A DNA stretch of 64,000 bases, from positions 2,480,001 through 2,544,000 of the forward strand of contig NZ_LT629755.1 in the NCBI RefSeq assembly GCF_900104685.1. The letters are read 5' to 3'. Source of the stretch: Agromyces flavus (GTDB lineage Bacteria > Actinomycetota > Actinomycetes > Actinomycetales > Microbacteriaceae). Made by a program: the position numbers and the translations under genes. The notes under the pieces were generated by a model. The model was not told where the DNA came from and made no database searches. It saw only the letters and a list, made by a program, of their open reading frames with translations. How positions within the stretch are numbered: position 1 is the stretch's first letter; each line of letters opens with the position of its first letter. Positions 24,170 to 33,023 of this stretch are shown in pieces.

Positions 24170-25366
24170 TCAGTCCGATCCGTCGGCGACGCCCACCCAC
24201 GCGCCATCCGTGGCAGAGCTGTGCTCGACGGCGTCGAGCACGCGCTGCACGTGCAGCCCGTCGGCGAACGAGGGTCGCGGCGGCGAGCCGGCGGCGATCG
24301 CGTCCACGAAGTCCTTCGCCTGGTTGGCGAAGCCGTGCTCGTAGCCGAGCATGTGCCCGGCGGGCCACCACGCATCGACCCACGGGTGCTCGGGCTCGGT
24401 CACGATGATGGTCTTGAAGCCCTGCTCGACCGTGGGCTCGGTCGCGTCGTAGAACTCGAGCGCGTTCAGGTTCTCGAGGTCGAAGGCGATCGAGCCGAGC
24501 GAGCCGGAGATCTCGATGCGCAGGGAGTTCTTGCGCCCGGTGGCCATGCGCGAGGCCTCGAAGGTGCCGAGTGCGCCCGAGGCGAACCGGCCGCGGAAGA
24601 GCGCGAGGTCGTCGACCGTGACCTCGCCGAACTCGGTCGCGGGCTCGGACGACGACGATCCGGCGATCGCGCCCGAGCTCGAACCGGAGGGCAGGGGCCG
24701 ACGACGGACGAACGTCTCGAGCACGCCCGAGACCTCGCTGAGCCGCAGCCCGGTCATGTACTGCGCGAGGTCCACCGCGTGGGCGCCGATGTCACCGAGC
24801 GCGCCCGATCCCGCGCGATCCTTCTCGAGGCGCCAGGTCATCGGCGCCGCCGGGTCGACCAGCCAGTCCTGGAGGTACGACGCGCGCAGGTGGCGGACCT
24901 CGCCGATGCGACCGTCGGCGATGAGCTGCCGCGCCAGGGCGGTGGCCGGCACGCGGCGATAGGTGAAGCCGAGCATCGAGCGGATGCCGCGAGCCGACGC
25001 GGCCTCGGCCGCCCGCGTCATCGCCTCGGCCTCGACCGTCGAGTTGGCCAGCGGCTTCTCGCAGAGCACGTGCTTGCCGGCCTCGAGCGCGGCGATCGCG
25101 ATCTCGGCATGGCTGTCGCCCGGGGTGACGATGTCGACCACGTCGATGTCGTCGCGTTCGACGACCTCGCGCCAGTCGGTCGAGACCTCGCCCCAGCCCC
25201 ACTTCGCGGCGGCCTCGCCCGCACGGCCCGGATCTCGCCCGACCAGCACGTCCATCGTCGGCTGCAGCGGGAGGTCGAAGAACCTCGGCGCCACGCGCCA
25301 TCCCTGCGAATGGGCGGCCCCCATGAAGCCGTTGCCCACCATCGCGACGCGGAGTCGTTCAGCCAT
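24170..25366 (-). CDS. Gfo/Idh/MocA-family NAD(P)-dependent dehydrogenase
   Basis: This 398-residue oxidoreductase has an N-terminal Rossmann fold (RVAMVGNGFMGAAHS), the conserved EKPLANS lysine motif at about residue 105, and the C-terminal alpha/beta domain with SGALGDIGAHAVDLAQYMTG, where Asp and His are catalytic in inositol and sugar dehydrogenases. A Ser-rich insert (about 235-250) is unusual. It lies downstream of a ribose-type binding protein gene with a hairpin between them, so it probably oxidises the imported sugar or cyclitol. Substrate undetermined. Confidence 0.87.
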   Translation of the reverse strand: MAERLRVAMVGNGFMGAAHSQGWRVAPRFFDLPLQPTMDVLVGRDPGRAGEAAAKWGWGEVSTDWREVVERDDIDVVDIVTPGDSHAEIAIAALEAGKHVLCEKPLANSTVEAEAMTRAAEAASARGIRSMLGFTYRRVPATALARQLIADGRIGEVRHLRASYLQDWLVDPAAPMTWRLEKDRAGSGALGDIGAHAVDLAQYMTGLRLSEVSGVLETFVRRRPLPSGSSSGAIAGSSSSEPATEFGEVTVDDLALFRGRFASGALGTFEASRMATGRKNSLRIEISGSLGSIAFDLENLNALEFYDATEPTVEQGFKTIIVTEPEHPWVDAWWPAGHMLGYEHGFANQAKDFVDAIAAGSPPRPSFADGLHVQRVLDAVEHSSATDGAWVGVADGSD

Positions 25367-25395
25367 GCGGATCGAAGCCGCCTTCCTGTGTAGGG

Positions 25396-25425
25396 GAGGC
25401 CGGGCGCCCGTGGGCGCCCGGCCTC
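25396..25425 (-). terminator. Intercistronic hairpin after the second binding-protein gene
   Basis: GAGGCCGGGCGCCC (25396-25409) is followed, after two bases, by its exact complement (25412-25425). It lies in the 72-base gap between the binding-protein stop and the dehydrogenase start, the same arrangement as at 2885-2916. Confidence 0.65.
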
Positions 25426-25438
25426 GAGGGTGTTCGGA

Positions 25439-26485
25439 TCAGGACTCGAACGCGAACTCGATGTACTGGTCCACGTTGTCGGCCGTCACGACCGGCGCGT
25501 CGAGCACGATTCGGTTCGGGACGCTCGGCGTGTAGAGGTCGCTCATGGTCTTGCCCTGCGCGATGAGGCGCGCGAGTGCGATGCCGTCGGCCGCCTGGGT
25601 CGACGGGTAGATGACCGTCGCCTCGAGCACCGAGTCGCCCGACTCGATGGCGCGCATCGCGTTCGCGCTGCCGGCGCCGCCGACCATGAAGAACTCGTCG
25701 CGGCCGGCCGCCTCGATCGCGGCGAGCACGCCGACGCCCTGGTCGTCGTCGTGGTTCCAGATCGCGTCGATCTGGGGAGCCGCGGACAGCAGCTGCGAGG
25801 TCACGGCCTCACCGCCCTGGATGGTGAAGTCCGCGGCGACGCGGTTGCTCACCTCGAGGCCGCAGTCCGCGAGCGCGTCGGCGAAGCCGCGCGAGCGGTC
25901 CTGCGTGAGCGGGAGGGAGTCGATGCCGGCGATCTCGGCGACGACGGCGTCGTCCTGGCCCTCGAGTCGCTCGCAGATGTAGGAGCCGGCCGAGACGCCC
26001 ATGCCGTAGTTGTCGCCGAGGATCGTCGCGCGGGCCGCGGCGGGGTCCGAGAACTCGCGGTCCACGTTGATGACGGGGATGCCGGCCTCCATGGCCTGGA
26101 TCGCCGCCTCGGTCAGCGCAGCGCCGTCGGTCGGCAGCAGCACGATCGCGTCGACGCCCTCGTTGACGAAGGTCTCGACCTGGCTGATCTGGAGGTTGGC
26201 GTCGTTGGTGCCCTCGGCGACGCGCAGCTCGACGTCGTCGTAGGAGTCGGCCGCGGCCTGCGCTGCCGAGTTGATGGCGCCGAGCCAGCCGTGGTCAGCG
26301 GCGGGGCCGGAGAAGCCGATGACGACCGTGTCGCCCGAGGCGGCGTTCTCCTCGGCCGAGTTCTGGTTCTCGGTCACGCTCGATCCCGAGTCGCCCGCGG
26401 TGCAGCCCGCGAGCAGGCCGGCGACGGCGAGCGAAGCTCCCGCCATGACGAAGGCGCGAGCACGTGAAGTGCGCTTGACGCTCAT
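25439..26485 (-). CDS. Sugar ABC transporter substrate-binding lipoprotein, ribose/galactose type
   Basis: This 348-residue protein has a signal peptide with lipobox LLAGC (lipidated Cys28), a Ser/Glu/Asn-rich linker, and a family 2 (RbsB-like) periplasmic-binding fold: VVIGFSGPAADHGWLGAIN, GVDAIVLLPTDGAALTEA, IPVINVDREF and AIWNHDDDQGVGVLAAIEA. It delivers a monosaccharide or cyclitol to the transporter encoded divergently at 26.7-29.3 kb. The dehydrogenase gene follows it. ATG 26485 starts the signal peptide. Confidence 0.88.
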   Translation of the reverse strand: MSVKRTSRARAFVMAGASLAVAGLLAGCTAGDSGSSVTENQNSAEENAASGDTVVIGFSGPAADHGWLGAINSAAQAAADSYDDVELRVAEGTNDANLQISQVETFVNEGVDAIVLLPTDGAALTEAAIQAMEAGIPVINVDREFSDPAAARATILGDNYGMGVSAGSYICERLEGQDDAVVAEIAGIDSLPLTQDRSRGFADALADCGLEVSNRVAADFTIQGGEAVTSQLLSAAPQIDAIWNHDDDQGVGVLAAIEAAGRDEFFMVGGAGSANAMRAIESGDSVLEATVIYPSTQAADGIALARLIAQGKTMSDLYTPSVPNRIVLDAPVVTADNVDQYIEFAFES

Positions 26486-26572
26486 TGTGGTTGTCCTCTC
26501 GTTGGATGTGACGCAGCGCCGCCAGGTGGACTTCATCCACCCGAGTGCGACCACACCCGACGGAGTCCACGT

Positions 26573-26616
26573 TGACGTTTCGTCACCGTAGCAGAAGACC
26601 ACCCGCGTTGCGCAAC
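26573..26616. promoter_or_regulatory. Two palindromes in the divergent gap of the sugar importer
   Basis: TGACG-TTT-CGTCA (26573-26585) and GTTGCGCAAC (26607-26616) lie upstream of the binding-protein gene. They are candidate operators for the ROK repressor at 29.4-30.6 kb. No second copy was found in front of the ROK gene, so the assignment is weak. Confidence 0.35.
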
Positions 26617-26711
26617 TTATGCACGATGATTGTCGAAAGTGGGACGAGTGGCCGCGACGACCCCTCGAAGTCGGTACTCGCGCATGATCGCCAGGAGGGC
26701 CAAGATGAGAC

Positions 26712-26739
26712 TTGCTTCTCGGCGAGATGGAGTTATGAT
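26712..26739 (+). promoter_or_regulatory. Promoter for a leaderless importer message
   Basis: TTGCTT (26712-26717) and TATGAT (26734-26739) are 16 bases apart. The GTG start at 26746 lies exactly six bases after the -10 box, so transcription should begin at the start codon itself. Confidence 0.6.
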
Positions 26740-26745
26740 TCCAGA

Positions 26746-28266
26746 GTGATCAAAGACGACCATTCTCCGGCATTACTCCGCATGAGCGGCATCTCGAAGA
26801 GCTTCGCCGGCGTGCAGGCGCTGAAGGGCGTCGACCTCGAGATCGTCGCCGGCGAGGTGCACTGCATCCTCGGGCAGAACGGCGCGGGCAAGTCGACGCT
26901 GATCAAGACGCTCGCGGGCGCGCACACTCCCGACGAGGGCAGCATCCTCTGGAACGGCGAGGAGGTGACGCTCTCCTCCCCCCAGGACGCCATCGCGCTC
27001 GGCATCGCCACGATGTACCAGGAGCTCGACGTGGTCGACGGGCTCTCGATCGCCGAGAACATCTTCCTCGGGCACGAGCTCGAGGTCGGCGGCTTCCTCC
27101 GCACGGGCGAGGCGAACACGCGCACGCGCCAACTGCTGAAGCGCCTCGGCCACGCGAACCTCTCCCCGTCCCGCGAGGTGGGATCGCTGAGTGCCGCGAA
27201 CAAGCAGATCGTGAGCATGGCCCGCGCGCTGAGCCACGACACCAAGCTGATCATCATGGACGAGCCGTCGGCCGTGCTCGACAGTGAAGAGGTCAAGAAC
27301 CTCTTCCGCGTGGTGCGCGAGCTCACGGCCGCGGGCATCGCCGTGGTCTACATCACCCACCGGCTCGAGGAGATCCGCGAGATCGGCGACCGCATCACGG
27401 TCCTGAAGGACGGCCGGAGCACCGCGAACGGGCTCCCCGTCGCCGACACGCCGACCTCCGAGCTCATCCGGCTGATGACCGGCCGCGAGGTCGCGAACGT
27501 CTTCCCGCCCGCGACCCCGGTCGAGCCATCCGCCCCGGTGAAGCTCGAGGTCGAGGGCCTCAGCCTCGACGGCGTGTTCCACGACATCAACTTCAGCGTG
27601 CGCGCGGGCGAGATCGTCGGACTGGCCGGCCTGGTCGGGTCGGGCCGCTCGGAGATCCTGGAGACCATCTACGGTGCCCGCCGCGCCACGGGGGGCTCGG
27701 TCCAGGTCGACGGCCGCGAGCTGCGCCGCGGCTCGGTCCGCCACGCCGTGCGCGCGGGCGTCGGGCTCTCGCCCGAGGAGCGCAAGAGCCAGGGCCTCCT
27801 GCTCGACGAGCCCATCTACCAGAACGTCACGCTCGCCTCCTTCACGCGGTACGCGCGGGGCGGCTTCGTCAACGAGCGGGCCGAGCGCCGCACGGCCCAG
27901 GAGCAGATCTCCGCGCTGCAGTTGCGGCCAGCCGACCCCGACCGTCCGGCACGCACGCTGTCGGGCGGCAACCAGCAGAAGATCCTCCTCGCGCGTTGGC
28001 TGGTGAACCGCACGTCGGTGCTCCTGCTCGACGAGCCCACGCGCGGTGTGGACGTCGGCGCACGCGCCGAGATCTACGCCCTCATCCGCAAGCTCGCGGC
28101 GAACGGGGACGCCGTCGTCATCGTCTCGAGCGAGATCGAAGAAGTCCTCGGACTGGCCGACACGGTCCTCGTCATCGCCGACGGCCGCGTGCTCAGCACC
28201 GTGAAGGCAGACCAGATCGACGAGCACCGCGTGCTCGACCTCATCATGGAAGGAACCGCCGCGTGA
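26746..28266 (+). CDS. Sugar ABC transporter ATPase with two ATPase domains (RbsA/MglA type)
   Basis: This 506-residue protein carries two ABC ATPase domains. The first has Walker A GQNGAGKST, signature-like GSLSAANKQ and Walker B LIIMDEPSAVLD. The second has a degenerate Walker A (GLVGSGRSE), LSGGNQQK and LLLDEPTRGVDVGA, as usual for RbsA-type proteins. It energises uptake of a monosaccharide or cyclitol together with the next gene. GTG 26746 is chosen because it falls at +1 of a good promoter and gives the normal family length. Ends with a GTGA overlap into the permease gene. Confidence 0.9.
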   Translation: MIKDDHSPALLRMSGISKSFAGVQALKGVDLEIVAGEVHCILGQNGAGKSTLIKTLAGAHTPDEGSILWNGEEVTLSSPQDAIALGIATMYQELDVVDGLSIAENIFLGHELEVGGFLRTGEANTRTRQLLKRLGHANLSPSREVGSLSAANKQIVSMARALSHDTKLIIMDEPSAVLDSEEVKNLFRVVRELTAAGIAVVYITHRLEEIREIGDRITVLKDGRSTANGLPVADTPTSELIRLMTGREVANVFPPATPVEPSAPVKLEVEGLSLDGVFHDINFSVRAGEIVGLAGLVGSGRSEILETIYGARRATGGSVQVDGRELRRGSVRHAVRAGVGLSPEERKSQGLLLDEPIYQNVTLASFTRYARGGFVNERAERRTAQEQISALQLRPADPDRPARTLSGGNQQKILLARWLVNRTSVLLLDEPTRGVDVGARAEIYALIRKLAANGDAVVIVSSEIEEVLGLADTVLVIADGRVLSTVKADQIDEHRVLDLIMEGTAA

Positions 28267-29312
28267 GCGAGCAGCAGTCGCAGACCATCACCTCTGCCCA
28301 GAACGATCCCGAACAGCTCCCCCCCACCGAGCGGCGCTTCTCGGCGAAGTCGCTCCTCAGCGGCTCGGTCGGGCGCAACCTCGGCCTGGTCCTCGCCCTC
28401 CTCGCACTCTTCGCGGTGGGCGCCATCACTGCGGGCGAGCGATTCACGAACGTCGACAACATCCTCGTGATCCTCCGCCTCGCCTCGATCATCGGCGTGA
28501 TCTCGATCGGCATGACGTTCGTCATCATCGGCGGCGGCATCGACCTGTCGGTCGGCTCGGTCATGGGCTTGGCCTCGGTCGTCGCGACGCTGAGCGCCGT
28601 GCAGGTCGCGGCCGAGAACTCCACGTGGCTCGTGATGGTCTTCGTGGCGCTCGCGGTCGGCCTCGCCGCCGGCTTCATCAACGGCATCGTCATCGCCTAC
28701 GGCAAGGTCGTCGCGTTCATGGCGACCCTCGCGATGCTCGTCGCGGCACGCGGTCTCGCCGAGATCCTCGCCAACCGCCAGACGCAGGTCGTCCGCATCC
28801 CCGAGTACATCGAGTTCATGAACCTCGACCTGCTCGGTGTCGACATGCTGATCTGGATCTTCATCCTCGTCGCCGTCGGCGGCTGGATCCTGCTGAACCG
28901 CACCACGTTCGGCCGCCGCACGATCGCGATCGGCGGCAACCGCGAGGCCGCCCGCCTCGCCGGCCTCGCCGTGCGCCGCCACACCATCTACCTCTACGCG
29001 CTCGCGGGCCTGACCGCCGGCATCGCCGCGGTCATGATCCTCGGTCGCACCACCGCGGGAACGTCGACCCACGGCATGCTCTACGAGCTCGACGCGATCG
29101 CCGCCGTGGTCGTGGGCGGCACGCTGCTCGCGGGTGGTCGAGGCACCATCACCGGCACGGTGTTCGGCGTGCTCATCTTCGCCACGCTCACGAACGTGTT
29201 CACCCAGAACAACCTCTCCACGTCGGTCCAGGCCGTCGCGAAGGGCGTCATCATCGTCATCGCCGTGCTGCTCCAGCAGCGCTTCTCCGGACAGGGATCG
29301 CGGACGCAATAG
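28263..29312 (+). CDS. Sugar ABC transporter permease, RbsC type
   Basis: This 349-residue membrane protein has a 45-residue polar start and eight to ten helices. Family motifs are GMTFVIIGGGIDLSVGSVMGL and the conserved GRRTIAIGGNREAARLAG loop that contacts the ATPase, followed by GGTLLAGGRGTITGTVFG. Its GTG start overlaps the ATPase stop (GTGA). It forms the channel for the ribose-type importer. The repressor gene follows after 83 bases. Confidence 0.9.
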   Translation: MSEQQSQTITSAQNDPEQLPPTERRFSAKSLLSGSVGRNLGLVLALLALFAVGAITAGERFTNVDNILVILRLASIIGVISIGMTFVIIGGGIDLSVGSVMGLASVVATLSAVQVAAENSTWLVMVFVALAVGLAAGFINGIVIAYGKVVAFMATLAMLVAARGLAEILANRQTQVVRIPEYIEFMNLDLLGVDMLIWIFILVAVGGWILLNRTTFGRRTIAIGGNREAARLAGLAVRRHTIYLYALAGLTAGIAAVMILGRTTAGTSTHGMLYELDAIAAVVVGGTLLAGGRGTITGTVFGVLIFATLTNVFTQNNLSTSVQAVAKGVIIVIAVLLQQRFSGQGSRTQ

Positions 29313-29395
29313 CGTCCCTCGATCTGGGGCGCGGCGAACGACGGGTGCATACGAAGCCATGCGAGTCATGACATGGGCTATGGGAGGATCGACAG

Positions 29396-30631
29396 ATGGG
29401 TGATGTCAGTGCGGGGGGTCCCCGACCCCACGTGAACGCGCTCGGATCGACCGCGATGAGCGACCTGTTCCAGATCCTCCGCGACGGTCAACCGCGCACC
29501 CGCAGCGAGCTCGCGGCCATCACCGGGCTCGCCCGTACGACGGTGGCCATGCGCATCGACGCGCTCACCGACCTCGGCCTCGTGGGCCCGGTCGGCGAGG
29601 CGGCGTCGACGGGCGGGCGCCCGTCCTCGCTGTTCGCGATCACCGCGAGCGACCGGTACGTGATCGGCGTCGACATCGGGGCGTCGCACGTGCGGGTCGC
29701 GCTGAGCGACATCACCGGTCGCATGCTCGAGGAGACCAACTCGGTCATCGCGGTGTCCGAGGGGCCCAGGATCGTGCTCGACACGGCGATCGCCTCGGCC
29801 CGCGAGCTCATCGACCGGGCCGGCCGGCGTCTGGATGACCTGCTGGCGATCGGCGTTGGCGTGCCGGGTCCGGTCGAGTTCAGCTCGGGCCGGCCGATCA
29901 ACCCGCCGATCATGCCCGGCTGGGACCGCTTCGACGTGGCCGGCTGGATCCGCCAGGAGATCGACGTCCCGGTGCTCGTCGACAACGACGTGAACATCAT
30001 GGCGCTCGGCGAGCGCGAGCGCGCCTGGCCCGACGTCGATCACCTGCTGTTCGTCAAGATCGCGACCGGCATCGGCGCGGGCGTCATCTCCGGCGGCTTC
30101 CTGCAGCGCGGCGCACAGGGCACCGCGGGCGACATCGGCCACGTCTACGTGTCGCGCGGCGCCGAGATCGCGTGCAACTGCGGCAACTTCGGATGCCTCG
30201 AGGCCCTCGCCTCGGGCAGTGCCATCGCGCGCGCCCTCACGGCCGAGGGCATCCCCGCTACGAACTCGCGCGACGTGGTCGACCTCGTCAAGAACGGCAA
30301 CGTCAAGGCGATCCAGGCGGTCCGCCAGGCCGGGCGCGACATCGGCGAGGTGCTCACCACCTGCCTGAGCCTCATGAACCCGTCGGTCATCGTGCTCGGC
30401 GGGGCGATGGCCGAGGCGGGCGAGCACCTGATCGCGGGCGTGCGCGAGGTCGTCTACCGGCGCTCGATGCCGCTCGCGACCGAGGCACTGCACATCACGC
30501 TCTCGCAGACGGGGGCCGACGCGGCGGTCCTGGGCGCCACGATGCTCGCGATCCACCACTCGCTCTCCCCCGCCAACATCGAGGCCATGATCGCCGCGTC
30601 GTCGACCGGGCTCATGCGCGCGGTCAAGTAG
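29396..30631 (+). CDS. ROK-family transcriptional repressor
   Basis: This 411-residue protein has an N-terminal winged helix (about 20-80, with RTRSELAAITGLARTTVAMRIDALTDLGLV) and a sugar-kinase-like ROK domain: IGVDIGASHVRVAL (phosphate-1 motif), GVGVPGPV, a DNDVNIMALGE motif and the zinc-binding CNCGNFGCLE. It is the natural repressor of the sugar importer just upstream, sensing its substrate. GGGAGG precedes the ATG. The presence of the HTH makes a pure sugar kinase unlikely. Confidence 0.9.
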   Translation: MGDVSAGGPRPHVNALGSTAMSDLFQILRDGQPRTRSELAAITGLARTTVAMRIDALTDLGLVGPVGEAASTGGRPSSLFAITASDRYVIGVDIGASHVRVALSDITGRMLEETNSVIAVSEGPRIVLDTAIASARELIDRAGRRLDDLLAIGVGVPGPVEFSSGRPINPPIMPGWDRFDVAGWIRQEIDVPVLVDNDVNIMALGERERAWPDVDHLLFVKIATGIGAGVISGGFLQRGAQGTAGDIGHVYVSRGAEIACNCGNFGCLEALASGSAIARALTAEGIPATNSRDVVDLVKNGNVKAIQAVRQAGRDIGEVLTTCLSLMNPSVIVLGGAMAEAGEHLIAGVREVVYRRSMPLATEALHITLSQTGADAAVLGATMLAIHHSLSPANIEAMIAASSTGLMRAVK

Positions 30632-30711
30632 GCACGACCCCGGCAAATGGACTCGGCGCCGCGCGTCCGCCACGGCCGTCCGCGGGTGGCGGTCGGGGGT
30701 ACCGTGGTCGG

Positions 30712-31437
30712 GTGACCGACACCCCGTTCGCGCTCTTCGACCTCGAGTCGGTCGCGCCGCGCGTCGCGTCGGCCCTCCGCGAGCCCGTGCACCCGCACGA
30801 GCGACGCGTCGTGGCCGACGCGGGCGATCGCGTCGCGTGGCTTCGTGCCCGATCGCGGGGCGTCACGGCGACGGATGCCGCGAAGCTCGCGTCCGCGGCA
30901 TCCGTGAAGGCCGCGGCGAGCGAGAAGCTCTACGGCACGCCGGGCCGCGGCTTCGGCGGGAGCCGGTACACCGACCACGGCCGTTCGCGCGAGCCCGTGA
31001 TCGCGGAGTGGGTGCGCCGCGAGCACGGCATCGCGCCGTCCAGCCTGCTGTTCCACGCCGAGCGCGATCGACGCCACTTGGCGACGCCCGACGGGCTGCG
31101 GGTCTCGGCGGCGGGCGCGGTCGAACTGTGCGAGATCAAGACCACGTCCAAGCCGTGGCGCGGCATCCCCCGCGGCTACCTGCGTCAGGTGTGGTGGCAG
31201 CAGTACGTGCTCGGCGCCGAGCGCACGCTCATCGTCTGGGAGCAGCACGACGGCTTCGTGCCCGTCGGCGACCCGCAGTGCCGCTGGGTCGATCGCGACG
31301 AGAACCAGGTCGCACAGCTCGTGCGCCTCGCCGACCTGCTGCTCGAGGCGATCCGGCCGCAGCCCGGGGCGCCCGAACCCGTCGGCTACCGGGAGTCGCC
31401 CGAGCGTGCGTTCTACCGCCCGGGGCCGCTCGCGTGA
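30712..31437 (+). CDS. YqaJ-family exonuclease-like protein
   Basis: This 241-residue protein matches the YqaJ viral-recombinase/lambda-exonuclease-like nuclease fold. The start of the domain is WLRARSRGVTATDAAKL, the Glu motif is HGRSREPVIAEW, and the catalytic core is TPDGLRVSAAGAVELCEIKTTS (D...ExK) followed by GYLRQVWWQQYVLG. All core residues seem present, so it is probably active on DNA ends. No phage genes or recombinase partner lie near. A TACCGT six bases before GTG 30712 suggests a leaderless message. It overlaps the hydrolase gene by four bases. Confidence 0.82.
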   Translation: MTDTPFALFDLESVAPRVASALREPVHPHERRVVADAGDRVAWLRARSRGVTATDAAKLASAASVKAAASEKLYGTPGRGFGGSRYTDHGRSREPVIAEWVRREHGIAPSSLLFHAERDRRHLATPDGLRVSAAGAVELCEIKTTSKPWRGIPRGYLRQVWWQQYVLGAERTLIVWEQHDGFVPVGDPQCRWVDRDENQVAQLVRLADLLLEAIRPQPGAPEPVGYRESPERAFYRPGPLA

Positions 31438-32258
31438 CGACCGAGGTCGTGCTCCTGCACGGACTCGGTGCGGCGCGCAATCAGCCGCTCGGATTGTTCG
31501 GCCCGGTGCTCGACCAGCTCGGCGTGCCGCCCACCGCGATCGCGGCGCCCGACGTGCGGGCGCACGGCGCGTCCACTCTCGTCGGCGAACCCGGCGACTT
31601 CGCGCTCGACCGGCTCGCGCGCGAGGTCGGCGAGGCGGCCCGTGCGGCGCTCGACAGTGCGAGCGGCGACGCCGCGGCGTCCGCCCCGCCCGCCGATGGG
31701 CCGTCGAAACCCCTGACGATCATCGGCATCTCGATGGGCGCCGCGCTCGCACTGCGGATCTGCCTGCTCGGCCTGCTGCCCGTCGAGCGCGCGGTGTTCG
31801 TGCGTCCGGCGTTCGGCGAGCGGTCGCTCCCACCGAACCTGCGGGCCTTCCCCGTCATCGGCGAGCTGCTGCGTGAGCGGGGCCCTGTCGCCGGCGCCGA
31901 GCGGTTCCGGCACACCGAGCCGTACGCGCGCGTGGCGCACGAGTCCCCGGCCGGCGCGCGAGGACTCCTCACGCAGTTCACCGCGCCGGATGCCGCGCGG
32001 CGGGCGATGCGCCTCGTCGAGATCCCGCGCAACCGGGCGTTCGAGGCCGACGGCGATCTCGGCGCGCTCGCGAGCCGCGGCATCCGCTCGCTCGTGGTCG
32101 GAGCGCCGCGCGACCCCGTGCACCCGTTCTCGTTGGCCGAGCGCTGGGCCGGCGGCCTCGGCGCGCCGCTCGAGCGCGTGCCGCCGCGCGACGACGGGCA
32201 GCCCGCGCAGGATGCCGCGATGCGCGCGATCGTCGGCGGATGGCTCAGCCGGCCCTGA
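31434..32258 (+). CDS. Alpha/beta hydrolase
   Basis: This 274-residue protein has the hydrolase-fold start VVLLHGLGAARN (oxyanion hole region), nucleophile elbow GISMGAA with Ser at about residue 103, an acidic residue after VVGAPRDPVHPF and a late region that should hold the catalytic His, though the C-terminus (PPRDDGQPAQDAAM) lacks an obvious one. GTG start overlaps the nuclease gene (GTGA). It probably hydrolyses an ester or similar bond; substrate unknown. A missing His would imply it is not a standard esterase. It overlaps the opposing membrane-protein gene by 14 bases at the 3' end. Confidence 0.75.
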   Translation: MTTEVVLLHGLGAARNQPLGLFGPVLDQLGVPPTAIAAPDVRAHGASTLVGEPGDFALDRLAREVGEAARAALDSASGDAAASAPPADGPSKPLTIIGISMGAALALRICLLGLLPVERAVFVRPAFGERSLPPNLRAFPVIGELLRERGPVAGAERFRHTEPYARVAHESPAGARGLLTQFTAPDAARRAMRLVEIPRNRAFEADGDLGALASRGIRSLVVGAPRDPVHPFSLAERWAGGLGAPLERVPPRDDGQPAQDAAMRAIVGGWLSRP

Positions 32259-32952
32259 CCCGCTGGTCGAGGTCGTCGGGCTCGCCCACGCCGGCGACCG
32301 AACCCGGCGCGGGCGCCGCGACCGCCTCGTGCGGCCACGGCGTTCGGCTCAGCGCGAGCACCCCCGCGCCGACGAGGAGGATGAACGCCGCGATCGCGAT
32401 CACGTAGACCGCGACGCCGCCGTACCCCGCTTCCTGCGCGGGGTTGAGGAACGGATACGGGTACCAGCCGACGATCGGGCCGCGCACGAGCGAATACACC
32501 GCCCAAGCGAGCGGGAACACCGCGATCGTCCAGAGCCGCGCCCACGGGATCCGGTGCCGGCCCGGCGCCAGCACCCAGTCGGCGACGACGTAGAGCGGCG
32601 CCCAGACGTGCAGGATCTCGTTCGACCACGGCACGGTGGTGGCCTGGTCGAGCGAGATCTCGCGGAGCAGCAGGTTGTAGACCACGAAGGTCGTCGCCAT
32701 GTACGTCACCGCGCAGGCACGGATGAGGTTGTACCAGCCGGGGTCGTCGGGCCGCGTGAAGGCGAACCACGCGCCGACGAGCAGGACCAGCGCGGTCAGC
32801 GCGTTCGAGAGGATCGTGAAGAAGCTGAAGAAGTTGACGATGAACGCCGCGCGATCGGGCACCATCGACCAGCTCACGATGAACTGGCCCACGATGGCGA
32901 CGATCACCGCGCCCGCCGCCACGATGCGGAGCACCCCGAACAACGCGCGCAT
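32245..32952 (-). CDS. Pr6Pr-family six-helix membrane protein
   Basis: This 235-residue membrane protein has about six helices and the family features FFSFFTILSNALTALVLL and LHVWAPLYVVADWVLAP, like the Pr6Pr/FAR-17a/AIG1-related proteins common in high-GC Gram-positives. Its role is unknown; the eukaryotic relatives hydrolyse fatty-acid esters of hydroxy fatty acids using Thr and His, and TILSN and LHVW may be the matching positions. A polar tail of about 30 residues follows the last helix. Confidence 0.75.
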   Translation of the reverse strand: MRALFGVLRIVAAGAVIVAIVGQFIVSWSMVPDRAAFIVNFFSFFTILSNALTALVLLVGAWFAFTRPDDPGWYNLIRACAVTYMATTFVVYNLLLREISLDQATTVPWSNEILHVWAPLYVVADWVLAPGRHRIPWARLWTIAVFPLAWAVYSLVRGPIVGWYPYPFLNPAQEAGYGGVAVYVIAIAAFILLVGAGVLALSRTPWPHEAVAAPAPGSVAGVGEPDDLDQRVRAG

Positions 32953-32963
32953 GCCGATCCCCC

Positions 32964-32992
32964 TCGACTCCCCGGTGCTCGCAGCCTAACCT
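32964..32992 (+). promoter_or_regulatory. Likely promoter of the oxidoreductase gene
   Basis: TCGACT (32964-32969) and TAACCT (32987-32992) are 17 bases apart, 31 bases before the ATG at 33024, which has GGGAGG upstream. Confidence 0.45.
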
Positions 32993-33023
32993 GCCCCAGA
33001 ATGGACCCACGGGAGGCGAGCGG

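Noticed and set aside
30712..31437. Prophage remnant because of the YqaJ nuclease
   Set aside because: Neighbours are ordinary chromosomal genes with the same composition. No phage module is near.
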